The translations under genes were made by a program, and so were the position numbers. Below are positions 10,374 through 22,974 of a DNA stretch of 64,000 nt, piece by piece. The notes under the pieces were generated by a model. That model worked only from the letters and a program-made list of their open reading frames with translations, had not been told where the DNA came from and did no database searches. Positions within the stretch are counted from its first letter, which is position 1. Each line of letters starts with the position of its first letter. Origin of the DNA: Peptoniphilus lacydonensis (GTDB lineage Bacteria > Bacillota > Clostridia > Tissierellales > Peptoniphilaceae); contig NZ_FNWF01000003.1 in NCBI RefSeq assembly GCF_900106515.1, positions 1,178,001 through 1,242,000 of the forward strand, in the 5' to 3' direction.

Positions 10374-11293
10374 TCTTTTATATTTTTAAACATGGAGTCA
10401 TGTCTTGGCCAAATATTTAGCGTTTTAAAGTATTTCATTGAATAAATTGTGGAATTTATTTCTGCACCTATTAAAATAATTACAGATAATAAGTATAACC
10501 AAACTAAAAATACGATAATACCACCAAGAGATCCATATGTTATGGAATATTTTCCGAAATTTGATACATAAAACCCAAATACAATAGAAACTATAATTAC
10601 TCCAAGTGTTGAGAATACTGCTCCAGGTAGAACTCCTTTAAAGGTTATCATATGTTCCTTGCTATCTGAAGGAGAAAATTTATATAAAAGCATAAAAATT
10701 ATTAGCATATAGCCAAGTGGGATTACATTTTTACCAAGGCTCCATATTTTGTTAAAGACTGCACTTTCAGCACCTAAATAACTCATTACAGTTTTATAAA
10801 TTATTTCTCCAAATATTTGCGTAAATATAAGCATAAAAAACATTATGATTAGAGATATGGTAAAAATTAAAGCTAAGAATCTAAGTTTGAAAAAATTTCT
10901 TTTTTCTGAAAATCCATAGGATAGATTTATTATTTTAATTAGCTTAAATACTGCAGTTGATGCAGTAAAAAGACCTGCTATAAATGAAATTGTGAAAAAT
11001 GAACTTGAAGATGCATTTTGTAATTCTTTAAGAAAGGTTGTTACAGTATTTTGTATATCCGCTGGCAAGACTTCTAGCATTGAAAAAATATATTTTAGAT
11101 TGAGTATTCCCGAGAAGTTAATTGCGTTAATAAGAGATATTAAAAAAGGAAATACTGATAGAACTAAAAAGTAAGTTAAACTCGCACCATAGGATAGAAT
11201 GTCGTGGTTTAATATTCTATATGTCAATTTGTCAAAGAAAGTAAAAACTTTTTTATCTTTGATTTTATCTATACGATTATTTAAAAACTTCAT
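10370..11293 (-). CDS. YihY/virulence-factor-BrkB family membrane protein
   Basis: The 307-residue protein has about six hydrophobic helices and the family's early segment SYGASLTYFLVLSVFPFLISL. It ends with GGIIVFLVWLYLLSVIILIGAEIN, the characteristic last helix. The family is widespread (once called ribonuclease BN), but its function is not established. The ATG at 11293 follows GAGGTG. It is divergent from the response regulator and convergent with comF. Confidence 0.92.
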   Translation of the reverse strand: MKFLNNRIDKIKDKKVFTFFDKLTYRILNHDILSYGASLTYFLVLSVFPFLISLINAINFSGILNLKYIFSMLEVLPADIQNTVTTFLKELQNASSSSFFTISFIAGLFTASTAVFKLIKIINLSYGFSEKRNFFKLRFLALIFTISLIIMFFMLIFTQIFGEIIYKTVMSYLGAESAVFNKIWSLGKNVIPLGYMLIIFMLLYKFSPSDSKEHMITFKGVLPGAVFSTLGVIIVSIVFGFYVSNFGKYSITYGSLGGIIVFLVWLYLLSVIILIGAEINSTIYSMKYFKTLNIWPRHDSMFKNIKD

Positions 11294-11376
11294 TAAACAC
11301 CTCTGTTGTATTATATATTAAATTTTATAGAAGAACAATTAGTTTACATTATAAAAAATGGTAAAGGATGATGATT

Positions 11377-12069
11377 ATGAATTACAATATACTAGTTTGC
11401 GATGATGAAAAAGATATTTTAGGTGCAATAGAAATTTATTTGAAGGCAGATGGACATAATGTTTTTACTGCCACAGATGGAATGTCTGCTCTTAAAATAG
11501 TAGAAAAAAATGAGATTCATCTTGCCATAGTTGATATAATGATGCCTGTTATGGATGGTATTTCACTTATCATGAAGATGAGAGAAATTACGAATATACC
11601 TATAATAATTCTTTCTGCAAAAAGTGAGGTTACTGATAAAATTGTAGGGTTAAATGTAGGAGCAGATGATTACATAACAAAGCCTTTTAATGCTGTGGAG
11701 CTAACGGCAAGAGTAAATTCTCTAATAAGAAGATATTTTTCTCTTGGAGCTTCTAATATACAAACAGGTGATTTAAAAATTGGAAGAGTTAGCATCTTTG
11801 ATAAGTCGAAAGAAGTTAGGGTTGAAGATGAAGTAGTTAGTTTAACCCCATACGAGTATAAAATATTGTATTTACTTATGAAGAATCCTGGAAGAGTTTT
11901 TTCTTCAAATGAAATTTATGAAAGTGTGTGGGAAGAGGAAGCCATTAATGTTAGAAAAATAATTTCTGTTCACGTTTCACATCTTCGTGATAAAGTTGAA
12001 ATAAATCCGAGAAAACCAGATCTCATTAAATCAGTTTATGGAATGGGATATAAAATTGAGGACAAGTGA
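11377..12069 (+). CDS. OmpR/PhoB-family response regulator
   Basis: This is a DNA-binding regulator switched by phosphorylation. The receiver domain (first ~115 residues) has the acidic pair CDDE, the phospho-acceptor Asp in VDIMMPVMDG (Asp53 from this start), the Ser of LSAKS and KPF. The C-terminal winged helix reads SLTPYEYKILYLLMKNPGRVFSS...RKIISVHVSHLRDKVE. Three in-frame ATGs lie at 11368, 11371 and 11377. The last is chosen because AAAGGA (11363-11368) sits at normal distance from it. It is followed immediately by its partner kinase. Confidence 0.92.
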   Translation: MNYNILVCDDEKDILGAIEIYLKADGHNVFTATDGMSALKIVEKNEIHLAIVDIMMPVMDGISLIMKMREITNIPIIILSAKSEVTDKIVGLNVGADDYITKPFNAVELTARVNSLIRRYFSLGASNIQTGDLKIGRVSIFDKSKEVRVEDEVVSLTPYEYKILYLLMKNPGRVFSSNEIYESVWEEEAINVRKIISVHVSHLRDKVEINPRKPDLIKSVYGMGYKIEDK

Positions 12070-13286
12070 TGGGTCTTAAAAGTTTAAAAAGATCTATTAG
12101 AGATGTAATTATAAATTTAATAGAAAGAGTTTTTATAGAAAACATTTTTGTTTCTTCTACGATTATCCTTGAGCTTTTTAATATAAATAAATATTTTATG
12201 ATGACATGGATATTTACTATTTTATTTATGTTCTTAAAAATAAAAAGAGGAAAATTTACAGACACTGTTTTGACATATAATTTATTTAAATATAGACAGT
12301 TTAAAAATTTTAGACTTTTTGGGACTTTAAATGTAACTTTAATAATTTTATGTATTCTTTTTTATAGTTTAATACCAAGAGAGATTGTGCTTTTAAATGT
12401 TCTTCTTTTTATGATTCTTCGAGCAGTTATAATAGTGGAACTTCAATTTGCACAAAATTCACTTTCAATTGAACTAGTAGAATCTATTTTATATGGGTAT
12501 GATTTTAAAATTCCAGAACCCTTTGAGAATGAGTACTTGGAGAAAATTACAATTTTGATGGAAGATTTTAAAAAGCGTGACAAAAAAAGATTGGAAGATA
12601 GTTTTAGGACTGAAAAATCTAAAATGGAACTCATAACTAATATATCTCACGACTTGAAGACACCTCTCACTTCAATAATTAACTATGCAGATTTGCTTTC
12701 AAAGAAAAATGAACTAGATGATGAGGCCAAAAGTTTTATAAATATTTTAAATAGAAATTCTTCTAGACTAAAGGATTTAATTGTGGATTTAATATTTGCG
12801 TCGAAAACTAGTACCAAAGATATTTCAGTGGAAAAATCGCTTGTGGAATTAAATGAGATGATTCTTCAAATTTATGGAGATTATGATTCTCTTTTTAAGC
12901 AAAAAGATTTGGACTTTTTATATAGTTCAACAAGCGATGAGATTTTAATTTATACAGATGTAAACTTATTTGTAAGAATTGTTGAAAATCTTTTTTCCAA
13001 TGCTTACAAATATTCAAAAGAAAGTACTAAAATTTTAGCTGGAGTTATTGAAAGAGAAAATAAGATTGAATTTTATGTAAAAAATTTGATGAAAGAAAAA
13101 TTAAATATGAGTAGCGAAGAACTTTTTCTTGAACTTTCGAAATCAGATAGATCTAGACACAGTGAAGGATCTGGACTTGGACTTAATATAGTTAAAAACT
13201 TGTCTGAAATTTTGGGAGGAGAAGTTAAGATTTCTATTCATGGGCAGTGGTTTGATGTTCACGTAATTCTTTTGAAAGACTCTTAA
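12069..13286 (+). CDS. Sensor histidine kinase partner of the preceding regulator
   Basis: The ATG overlaps the regulator's TGA by one base; a GTG one codon earlier is an alternative. The N-terminal ~130 residues hold hydrophobic helices with hardly any extracellular loop, suggesting it senses something in the membrane or cytoplasm. The dimerisation helix has NISHDLKTPLTSIINYADLL with His194 as phosphorylation site. It is followed by the N box (VENLFSNAYKYSKES) and the glycine box GSGLGLNIVKNLSEILGG. The signal is unknown. A terminator at 13351-13382 ends the pair. Confidence 0.92.
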   Translation: MGLKSLKRSIRDVIINLIERVFIENIFVSSTIILELFNINKYFMMTWIFTILFMFLKIKRGKFTDTVLTYNLFKYRQFKNFRLFGTLNVTLIILCILFYSLIPREIVLLNVLLFMILRAVIIVELQFAQNSLSIELVESILYGYDFKIPEPFENEYLEKITILMEDFKKRDKKRLEDSFRTEKSKMELITNISHDLKTPLTSIINYADLLSKKNELDDEAKSFINILNRNSSRLKDLIVDLIFASKTSTKDISVEKSLVELNEMILQIYGDYDSLFKQKDLDFLYSSTSDEILIYTDVNLFVRIVENLFSNAYKYSKESTKILAGVIERENKIEFYVKNLMKEKLNMSSEELFLELSKSDRSRHSEGSGLGLNIVKNLSEILGGEVKISIHGQWFDVHVILLKDS

Positions 13287-13350
13287 TGATTATATTATTG
13301 ACAATGGATTATATTTGAAATAAAATAAAAAGAAACCATAGGTTTTTCAT

Positions 13351-13382
13351 AATGGCAATTTTAATTAATTGCCATTTTTTTT
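13351..13382 (+). terminator. Terminator after the two-component system
   Basis: A perfect 10-bp stem AATGGCAATT / AATTGCCATT (13351-13360, 13367-13376) has a six-base loop and a T run. It shows that the glutamine synthetase frame upstream of 13408 is not translated. Confidence 0.88.
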
Positions 13383-13407
13383 GGTTTTATTTTTAATAGG
13401 GGGATAT

Positions 13408-17087
<3,680 letters not shown>

Positions 17088-17158
17088 TTTTTGTAGGAAT
17101 ATTTTTAGCTTAATGTTACAATAATAAGATTTTTTTAAATTTAAAATAATTAGTTTAG

Positions 17159-17191
17159 GTATCAATCAGGTTTAATGGTTGATACTTTTTT
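17159..17191 (+). terminator. Terminator after pyrG
   Basis: A 9-bp stem (GTATCAATC / GGTTGATAC, one G-U pair) with a nine-base loop is followed by six T. Confidence 0.85.
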
Positions 17192-17204
17192 GTTTTGTAA
17201 AAAC

Positions 17205-17233
17205 TAAAAAAGCTCCTAGATTTTCTAGGAACT
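17205..17233 (-). terminator. Terminator of the nadK gene
   Basis: Read on the minus strand, a 9-bp stem AGTTCCTAG / CTAGGAGCT (one G-U pair) with a five-base loop is followed by TTTTTT, 13 bases past the nadK stop. Confidence 0.87.
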
Positions 17234-17245
17234 AAATTAATATAA

Positions 17246-18049
17246 TTATAGGAACTTGTCTTTTAAGTTGTCCCAATAGGAATTATTTGAAAAGACGAGT
17301 TTTTTTATTACTTTATTTGAAAGTCTGATGTTTACTCTGTGAAGGTTGTTAAAAAAGTATTCAGAACCATCAACTAATAAAAGATTTGAGTCCTTGTATC
17401 TTTTTTCCACAACTAGAGAAATTGTGTGGACTCCTGGAACTATTACAGAAGATCCAAGAGATCTATATGCAGCAGAATTAACTGGAGAAATTGGTGTCAT
17501 TTGCAATACATGAAGGCTTGGATAGACTATTGCCCCTCCACTTGAAAAGTTGTATGCAGTAGAGCCTGAGGGTGTTGAAACTAAAACTCCGTCACCAGAA
17601 AATTTTTCTACATGATTTCTGTCTATAAATACATTCATGTGAATAGTTTTAGAATGGGCGGCTTTTAATACTACTTCATTTATGGAATAAAATTTATAAA
17701 CTTTATTTTTGGTGTATATATCTGATCTAATGAGTTTTATATCGTCAACATTGTAATTGCCATTTTTGTAGTCTTTTACCAATTTTTCTATTTCATCTGG
17801 TTTTATTTCTTGATAAAAGCCAAGATGTCCTGTGTTTATTCCGACAAAGGGCATATCAGGAAAGTCGTTTTTGTGTATAGCTTTTATAAAGGATCCATCA
17901 CCACCTATACAAATTGAGAGCTCTGCATTTTTATTGAACCCATTAAAAGGTTCGTATCCATAGTTCGTTAGGACTTTGTGCAAATTTGTGGCAGTTTTTT
18001 TGGATTCGTAATTTGCATTTGTGATTATATTTATAATATTTTTTGACAA
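17246..18049 (-). CDS. nadK: NAD kinase
   Basis: This enzyme phosphorylates NAD to NADP, the source of cellular NADP. The 267 residues contain the nucleotide-binding GGDG motif (residues 49-52, CIGGDGSFIKA), the NTGHLGF segment and the GDGVLVSTPSGSTAYNFSSGG core, all diagnostic for the family. The start is TTG at 18049, seven bases after AAGGGGG. The gene is divergent from the pseudouridine synthase and has its own terminator. Confidence 0.93.
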   Translation of the reverse strand: MSKNIINIITNANYESKKTATNLHKVLTNYGYEPFNGFNKNAELSICIGGDGSFIKAIHKNDFPDMPFVGINTGHLGFYQEIKPDEIEKLVKDYKNGNYNVDDIKLIRSDIYTKNKVYKFYSINEVVLKAAHSKTIHMNVFIDRNHVEKFSGDGVLVSTPSGSTAYNFSSGGAIVYPSLHVLQMTPISPVNSAAYRSLGSSVIVPGVHTISLVVEKRYKDSNLLLVDGSEYFFNNLHRVNIRLSNKVIKKLVFSNNSYWDNLKDKFL

Positions 18050-18124
18050 GGTTAAACCCCCTTGATTTTTTTCTTTATTATTTATATTATAAACGAATAA
18101 ACTTACATTGACTAGAGGTGTAAA

Positions 18125-19027
18125 ATGTATAGGTTAAATTCCAAGGACTTTTTAAATTTTAGAGTTGGCAAAGAAATTAAATTAAATGATTTTTTGCGTG
18201 AAAAAAATTTGTCTTCAAGGTTAATTAGAAGGTCTGTTAAAAGCGAAAGCATATATTTAAATGGAAAGTTAAATAAAAAAAATAAAAAGTTAAAGATAAA
18301 TGATATTGTATCTGTTAAATTTGAAGAAGAAGATTTAAATGGAAAAATAGAGCATAGGGTTCTAGATATTTTATATGAAGATGATGATCTTATTTTAGTA
18401 AATAAAGAGCCCTTTATGGTTACCCACACAGCCAAGGACGATACAACAGGGACTCTTTTGAATTATTTATGTGGTTATTTTTATGGAAATAACATAAATA
18501 GAAAAGTTAGATTTGTAAATAGACTCGATAGAGATACTTCAGGAATAGTAATGGTTGCGAAAAATTCTTTTACACAAGATAAAATTTCTAAGGAATTTAA
18601 AGAGAGTGTCGAGAAAAAGTATTTGGCAATTTGTAATGGGATTTTTCATGAAAAAGAGGGAGTCATTGAGACGCCAATTGCATTATCAGAAGATAAAATT
18701 AGGCGTGAGGTAAATTATGTTACTGGGAAAAGATCTATAACTTCTTACAAAGTGCTTGAAGAAAAAGATAATATGAGCCTTGTTCTTTTGACTCTTCACA
18801 CTGGAAGGACGCATCAGATAAGAGTTCACCTTTCTCATATTGGTCACCCTATTATAGGGGACGAGCTTTATTTTGAAAAATCTAATTTGATAAAAAGGCA
18901 AGCACTTCATTCTTATTCTCTAAAATTTAAATTGCCAAGAAATAATAAAGAAATAGAAATTTTTGCAGGAGTACCTCACGATTTTTTGTTTTTTGGTGGC
19001 AATTTATTGAAAAAAACGTTTTATTGA
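18125..19027 (+). CDS. RluA-family RNA pseudouridine synthase
   Basis: It isomerises specific uridines in rRNA or tRNA; the exact target cannot be read from sequence. The 300-residue protein has an N-terminal S4 RNA-binding domain (LNDFLREKNLSSRLIRRSV...IYLNGK) and a catalytic domain with NRLDRDTSGIVMVAKN, in which the Asp of RLD (near residue 135) is the catalytic residue. LHTGRTHQIRVHLSHIGHPIIGD is the second hallmark. The promoter of the 6S RNA lies in the last codons and just past the stop. Confidence 0.93.
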   Translation: MYRLNSKDFLNFRVGKEIKLNDFLREKNLSSRLIRRSVKSESIYLNGKLNKKNKKLKINDIVSVKFEEEDLNGKIEHRVLDILYEDDDLILVNKEPFMVTHTAKDDTTGTLLNYLCGYFYGNNINRKVRFVNRLDRDTSGIVMVAKNSFTQDKISKEFKESVEKKYLAICNGIFHEKEGVIETPIALSEDKIRREVNYVTGKRSITSYKVLEEKDNMSLVLLTLHTGRTHQIRVHLSHIGHPIIGDELYFEKSNLIKRQALHSYSLKFKLPRNNKEIEIFAGVPHDFLFFGGNLLKKTFY

Positions 19028-19035
19028 GTTATAAT
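19007..19035 (+). promoter_or_regulatory. Sigma-A promoter of the 6S RNA gene
   Basis: TTGAAA (19007-19012) and TATAAT (19030-19035) are separated by exactly 17 bases. The -35 lies inside the end of the pseudouridine synthase gene. The predicted start is near 19042, at the base of the 6S stem. Confidence 0.82.
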
Positions 19036-19041
19036 TTAATT

Positions 19042-19230
19042 AAGTAAATTCTGCGATGTTCGGGTTAAGCCTATTTAATTCAACCGACAAATAGAACACG
19101 GGATACTGTGTATATGTGAGATATGACAAGCCGTCTTTGAGCGGAAGTCAGAAGACACTATCAAGTTTTTTACCCACCATGATAATGGGCGGGTGTGAAT
19201 TAATAAGGTTTCGGCATTGCGGATTTTACT
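19042..19230 (+). ncRNA. ssrS: 6S RNA
   Basis: 6S RNA binds sigma-70/sigma-A RNA polymerase by mimicking an open promoter. The 5' arm CTGCGATGTTCGG (from 19051) pairs with the 3' arm TTTCGGCATTGCGGATTTT (19209-19227) to form the terminal stem, with wording close to the ends of E. coli 6S RNA (GAGATGTTCG... and ...GGCGGCATCTCGG). The ~185-base length fits. A consensus promoter lies directly upstream and no open reading frame covers the region. No strong intrinsic terminator is visible, so the 3' end is approximate. Confidence 0.82.
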
Positions 19231-19329
19231 ATTATTCTTAAAGTTATCTTATTTTATTTTTGGATGTGATTATTTTAAAAATAAAAGGGTACATAATTAA
19301 CAAATTAAATTAAGATAAGGAGAATTATT

Positions 19330-19890
19330 ATGGGATTATTTGATTACTTAGAAGAAAAAAGAAATGAAGCAATAAGAAGAAGAAGATGCAGAGAAGCTTC
19401 AAAAGTATTTACAAGCATGGCATTTGGAGCTTTAGTGGGAGTTTTATATGCACCACAAGAAGGTAAAAAAACTCGTGAAGAAATTGCCCAAAGAGCAGAA
19501 GAAGCGGCAAATCAAGCTATCAATGTTGCAAATGATGCAAAAGATACAATAGAATTTAAAGCTTATCAAGCTGGAGAACAAGCTAAACAAACTTATGGAG
19601 AATTGAGAGATAAAGCTGCAACTAAAAAACGTGAATTTGATGAAGATGTTGAAGTAGCTAAAGCAAAAGCTGGAGCAATTGGAGAAATTGTAAGATCTGG
19701 TGCAGAAGATGTCAAAAAAAATGTAAAAAATACAACTGATGAAGTTAAAGATACTGCTGAAGACGTAAAGGGCGATTTAAAAGAAGGAGCTCATGACGTT
19801 AAAAAAGAAGCTAAGAAATCTTCTGAAGATGTAAAAGAAACAGTTAAGGATACTAAAAATAAAGTAGAAAGAGAAGCAAACAGAAGATAA
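19330..19890 (+). CDS. YtxH-domain protein with a LEA-like repeat tail
   Basis: The N-terminal ~60 residues include a short membrane segment (VFTSMAFGALVGVLYAPQEGKKTREEI), the YtxH signature. The rest is a charged, helical, 11-residue-like repeat tail (DEVKDTAEDVKGDLKEGAHD and similar) resembling late-embryogenesis-abundant proteins. Such proteins are usually membrane-anchored and stress-related, but no activity is known. It has a strong SD (AAGGAGAA) and pairs with the DUF948 gene 15 bases downstream, as in other Firmicutes. Confidence 0.87.
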   Translation: MGLFDYLEEKRNEAIRRRRCREASKVFTSMAFGALVGVLYAPQEGKKTREEIAQRAEEAANQAINVANDAKDTIEFKAYQAGEQAKQTYGELRDKAATKKREFDEDVEVAKAKAGAIGEIVRSGAEDVKKNVKNTTDEVKDTAEDVKGDLKEGAHDVKKEAKKSSEDVKETVKDTKNKVEREANRR

Positions 19891-19905
19891 GATTGGAGGC
19901 ATAAA

Positions 19906-20400
19906 ATGTTAAATCAATCATTTACACTAGGTGGTCTACTTAGTTTCTTACTTTATGTTGCTGGGATAGCTGCACTTGTAGCGCTTTTTTTAGCACTGTC
20001 AAACGTAGTAAAGGTTTTAAAAAATGTAAATGGCATTATTGAAAAAAATCAAGGCGAAATTGATCACACTATAAAAACTGTCCCTACAATTGTTGACAAT
20101 GCGAAAAACATTTCTGAAAATGTAAATTCACTTTCAAATGATGCGACAAATCTTGTAAATGATGTTAAGCCTGAAATTGAAAAAGTTGTTTCAACAGTTG
20201 GTTCAGTTTCAGATACCGTAAATGGCATCACAAGAAAAGTAGATGATACATCTTTAAAAGTATCAGACACAGTTGGCAATATATCAGATGTAATTTCTGA
20301 TACTGCAAAAACTATTTCACTTAGTTCAAATAACGCCATTGACTATTTCTATATTTTTAAAGAAGTTGTAAAGGCACTTAAAGAAGTTTTTTTGAAATAA
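19906..20400 (+). CDS. DUF948 membrane protein
   Basis: The 164-residue protein has one N-terminal membrane helix (LLSFLLYVAGIAALVALFLALSNVVKVL) followed by a long coiled-coil-like region of polar heptads with repeated V/I-N/D-x-V patterns, as in general-stress proteins with DUF948. The function is unknown. It follows the YtxH gene and is ended by the terminator at 20406-20440. Confidence 0.87.
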   Translation: MLNQSFTLGGLLSFLLYVAGIAALVALFLALSNVVKVLKNVNGIIEKNQGEIDHTIKTVPTIVDNAKNISENVNSLSNDATNLVNDVKPEIEKVVSTVGSVSDTVNGITRKVDDTSLKVSDTVGNISDVISDTAKTISLSSNNAIDYFYIFKEVVKALKEVFLK

Positions 20401-20405
20401 TTTAG

Positions 20406-20440
20406 AGGCGGAGTTTTTGCTTCGTCTTATTTTATTTTTT
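20406..20440 (+). terminator. Terminator between the DUF948 gene and the lipid kinase gene
   Basis: An 8-bp stem (20406-20413 with 20420-20427, two G-U pairs) and loop TTTTTG are followed by a T-rich tail. Because it covers the earlier in-frame codon at 20417, the kinase must start downstream. Confidence 0.75.
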
Positions 20441-20473
20441 TACATAAATTTTATAAAAGGTGATAGAAAAGGA

Positions 20474-21367
20474 ATGAAGAAAGTAAAAATCATTGCAAAT
20501 CCAAATTCCGGAAGAGGAGCGGCTCTTGGGAAAATATTAGAATTAATAGAGCTTATGAGTAGAGATGAGTATGAAATTGAACTTTTTTTCACGCACAAAG
20601 AAGGCGATGGCATAAAATTTTCAGAAAATTATTCTGGCGAGGATTTTATTATATGCAGTGGAGGAGATGGAACTGTAAATGAAGTCGTAAATGGAATTTA
20701 TCTTTCTAAGAGAGATACTCCACTTGCAATTTTACAAAGCGGAACGGTAAATGATTTTGCAAATGCACAGGGCCTTCCTACAAATCCCCTTAAATTTTAT
20801 AAAATGATAAAAAACTTTAACATTAAGACCATAGATATTGGACTTGCAGGGGATAGAGCCTTTATAAATGTTGCAGCTGGAGGAATGCTTACAGAGATTG
20901 CATATACAGTTTCTGCTGAGAAAAAAGCAAGTTTGGGAGATATGGCATATTATTTAGAAGGAGTAAGAGAACTTTTTGGGAAAAAATTTTTTAAATACCA
21001 AAAAGTTGTAAATTTTAATATAGAGAGTGATGAGTTTACTGGTTCTGTCGAAGGACTTCTATTTTTAATAACAAACTCAACTTCAGTTGGAGGATTTAAA
21101 AATATGGCACCTTTAGCAGATGTTTCTGATGGATACTTAGATGTGCTTATTTTTAAAGGATTTAAGTTTTCTGAAGTTCCAGAACTTGCAACTTCACTTG
21201 TAGGTGGCAGGCATGTAAACCATGACAAAGTAATGTATTTAAAAACTAAAGAAATAAAGATATCTTCAGATGAAGAGTTGACAATAGATGTAGACGGTGA
21301 GAAAGCTTCAACGCTTCCTATGACTTTTAAGGTCTTGGAAAATAAGCTTAAAATAATAGTACCATAA
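20474..21367 (+). CDS. Diacylglycerol kinase-family (YegS/DgkB-like) lipid kinase
   Basis: It phosphorylates a lipid such as diacylglycerol at the inner membrane face. The fold is recognised by KIIANPNSGRGAALGKI at the N-terminus, the nucleotide motif CSGGDGTVNEVVNGIY, GTVNDFANAQGLP, and a C-terminal YLDVLIFKGF...LTIDVDGEKA. The length (297 residues) is typical. ATG 20474 is used because upstream codons fall in a terminator; its SD (AAAGG, 20456-20460) is rather far away. The lacI-type gene begins 10 bases after its stop. Confidence 0.9.
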   Translation: MKKVKIIANPNSGRGAALGKILELIELMSRDEYEIELFFTHKEGDGIKFSENYSGEDFIICSGGDGTVNEVVNGIYLSKRDTPLAILQSGTVNDFANAQGLPTNPLKFYKMIKNFNIKTIDIGLAGDRAFINVAAGGMLTEIAYTVSAEKKASLGDMAYYLEGVRELFGKKFFKYQKVVNFNIESDEFTGSVEGLLFLITNSTSVGGFKNMAPLADVSDGYLDVLIFKGFKFSEVPELATSLVGGRHVNHDKVMYLKTKEIKISSDEELTIDVDGEKASTLPMTFKVLENKLKIIVP

Positions 21368-21377
21368 GGAGGAAAGT

Positions 21378-22391
21378 ATGGCATCTACAATTAAAGACGT
21401 AGCAAAAATGGCAGATGTTTCCATTTCTACAGTATCAAGAGTAATTAATGATTCAAAACCCGTAAGCCCTGAAGCTAGGAGAAGAGTTTTACACGCAATA
21501 GAGGTTTTAGATTACAAGCCAAATGAAGTAGCTAGAAGTTTAGTGACCAAAAAATCTAATTTAATAGGTGTAATTGTAGAAGATATTGGATCTAATTTCA
21601 TTTCACAAATATTAAGAGGTGTGGAAGAAGTTGGGAGAATGTATAAATACGACATACTTTTGTCAAGCTCCTATGGTGATCCTGAATCTGAAATGAAATT
21701 TGCAAATCTTTTGGCACAAAAACAAGTAGAAGGGATTATTGTGATTTCAAATCTTCACAATCCAAAGCTTGAGTATAAGCTAGAAGAGAGTAAGATTCCA
21801 TATGTAGTTATTAGCAATTTCTACGACATAGAAAAATTTTCGGCAACAATTGACTATGAAAAAGCAAGTTATGATATGGTTTCTTATCTAATCTCAAAGG
21901 GGCACAAAAATATTGCATCTTTAGGTATAAGAAAGGACATTGATAGAACTTTCGAGAAGAAAAAAATTGAAGGGTATAATAGAGCTATGGAAGAACATGG
22001 TTTAAAAAAAGTAAACATGTATGTTGAAGGACTTGGAGAAGAATTTGTAAAGAGCGAAGAGGATACAATAATAGAAACAGTTAAAAAAGAAAAAATCACC
22101 GCAATTTTTGCATCCTATGACACAATAGCAATACACCTTATAAATTTACTTTTGGACAATAATTACAAAACTCCAGATGACATTTCTGTAACTGGTTTTG
22201 GAGGTTCTTATATTTCTAACATTTATAGACCTAAAGTGACAACTGTGAAAATTCCTTATTATGATATTGGAGCAGTTTCAATTAGAAAAATTTTAAAGAA
22301 AATAGCAAAAGAAGATGACAATTTGGCAGAAAATGTAGTTTTACCTTCAGAAATTCTTGAAAGAGAAAGTGTAAAAATTTTAAATGACTAA
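21378..22391 (+). CDS. LacI-family transcriptional regulator
   Basis: The 337-residue protein starts with the helix-turn-helix ASTIKDVAKMADVSISTVSR followed by the hinge helix (PNEVARSLVTKKSNLIGVI). The rest is a periplasmic-binding-protein-like ligand domain. The effector is unknown: no sugar gene lies nearby, so it may act as a global regulator of the CcpA type. The SD AAGGAGGAAAG is strong. The stop overlaps the next regulator by eight bases. Confidence 0.92.
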   Translation: MASTIKDVAKMADVSISTVSRVINDSKPVSPEARRRVLHAIEVLDYKPNEVARSLVTKKSNLIGVIVEDIGSNFISQILRGVEEVGRMYKYDILLSSSYGDPESEMKFANLLAQKQVEGIIVISNLHNPKLEYKLEESKIPYVVISNFYDIEKFSATIDYEKASYDMVSYLISKGHKNIASLGIRKDIDRTFEKKKIEGYNRAMEEHGLKKVNMYVEGLGEEFVKSEEDTIIETVKKEKITAIFASYDTIAIHLINLLLDNNYKTPDDISVTGFGGSYISNIYRPKVTTVKIPYYDIGAVSIRKILKKIAKEDDNLAENVVLPSEILERESVKILND

Positions 22392-22923
22392 AATTGCCAT
22401 AGAAACAAAAAGTGAGATTATAAAAACAGGGCTTCAAAATATTTTAAAAGAATATGAAGTCCTAGATTTTTATAAATTAAAAGATGAAGACTACTCTCTT
22501 CTAATATTTCAAAATAAAGATTTAGCGAGAATAAAAAAAGATAAAATAAGAATAATAAAAAAAGAAGAATTACCTCTAAACATAGACTATTCTGTAATAA
22601 CAATATTTGCCAAAGAAGAAGAAATACTTGAAGCTGTGAATAAAACAATAAGAGGATACATTTACATAGAAGAAAGTCTAAAAGAAATAAAAAGGGATAG
22701 AACAAAAAAGTTTGAAAATCTTAAAAAACTCACTAAGAGAGAAAAATTTTTATTAGAAGAAATAATTTCTGGCAAAACTAATAAAGAAATATCAAAGGAA
22801 GTTTATATAAGTGAAAAAACTGTAAAAAACAATTTGACTATTTTATATAAAAAATTAGAAGTAAGCGGAAGGCAAGAATTATTAAAGAAATATGATGAAA
22901 AATTGAATAAAAGTAGTTTATAA
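22384..22923 (+). CDS. LuxR/NarL-type regulator with a degenerate receiver domain
   Basis: The C-terminal ~65 residues form a LuxR-type helix-turn-helix (LTKREKFLLEEIISGKTNKEISKEVYISEKTVKNNL). The N-terminal ~110 residues have the spacing of a receiver (TKIAIETKSEIIKTGLQNILKEYEV, like a NarL start), but the acidic pocket and phospho-acceptor Asp are not apparent. It is therefore probably not controlled by phosphorylation. It overlaps the lacI-type gene and is presumably co-regulated with it. Targets are unknown. Confidence 0.85.
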   Translation: MTKIAIETKSEIIKTGLQNILKEYEVLDFYKLKDEDYSLLIFQNKDLARIKKDKIRIIKKEELPLNIDYSVITIFAKEEEILEAVNKTIRGYIYIEESLKEIKRDRTKKFENLKKLTKREKFLLEEIISGKTNKEISKEVYISEKTVKNNLTILYKKLEVSGRQELLKKYDEKLNKSSL

Positions 22924-22950
22924 TATGTTAGGAGAGCTAACATATTTTTT
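22923..22950 (+). terminator. Terminator after the LuxR-type gene
   Basis: A perfect 9-bp stem ATATGTTAG / CTAACATAT (22923-22931, 22937-22945) has a five-base loop and a T run. Confidence 0.88.
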
Positions 22951-22974
22951 ATTGCAAAAGAAGAGGAGAATACA

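Noticed and set aside
13369-13407. Upstream extension of glutamine synthetase
   Set aside because: These codons fall in a perfect terminator hairpin, and the family start fits ATG 13408 with a strong SD.
20417-20473. Longer start for the lipid kinase
   Set aside because: It overlaps a terminator stem-loop and adds residues unlike the family; ATG 20474 gives the normal KKVKIIANPNSG start.
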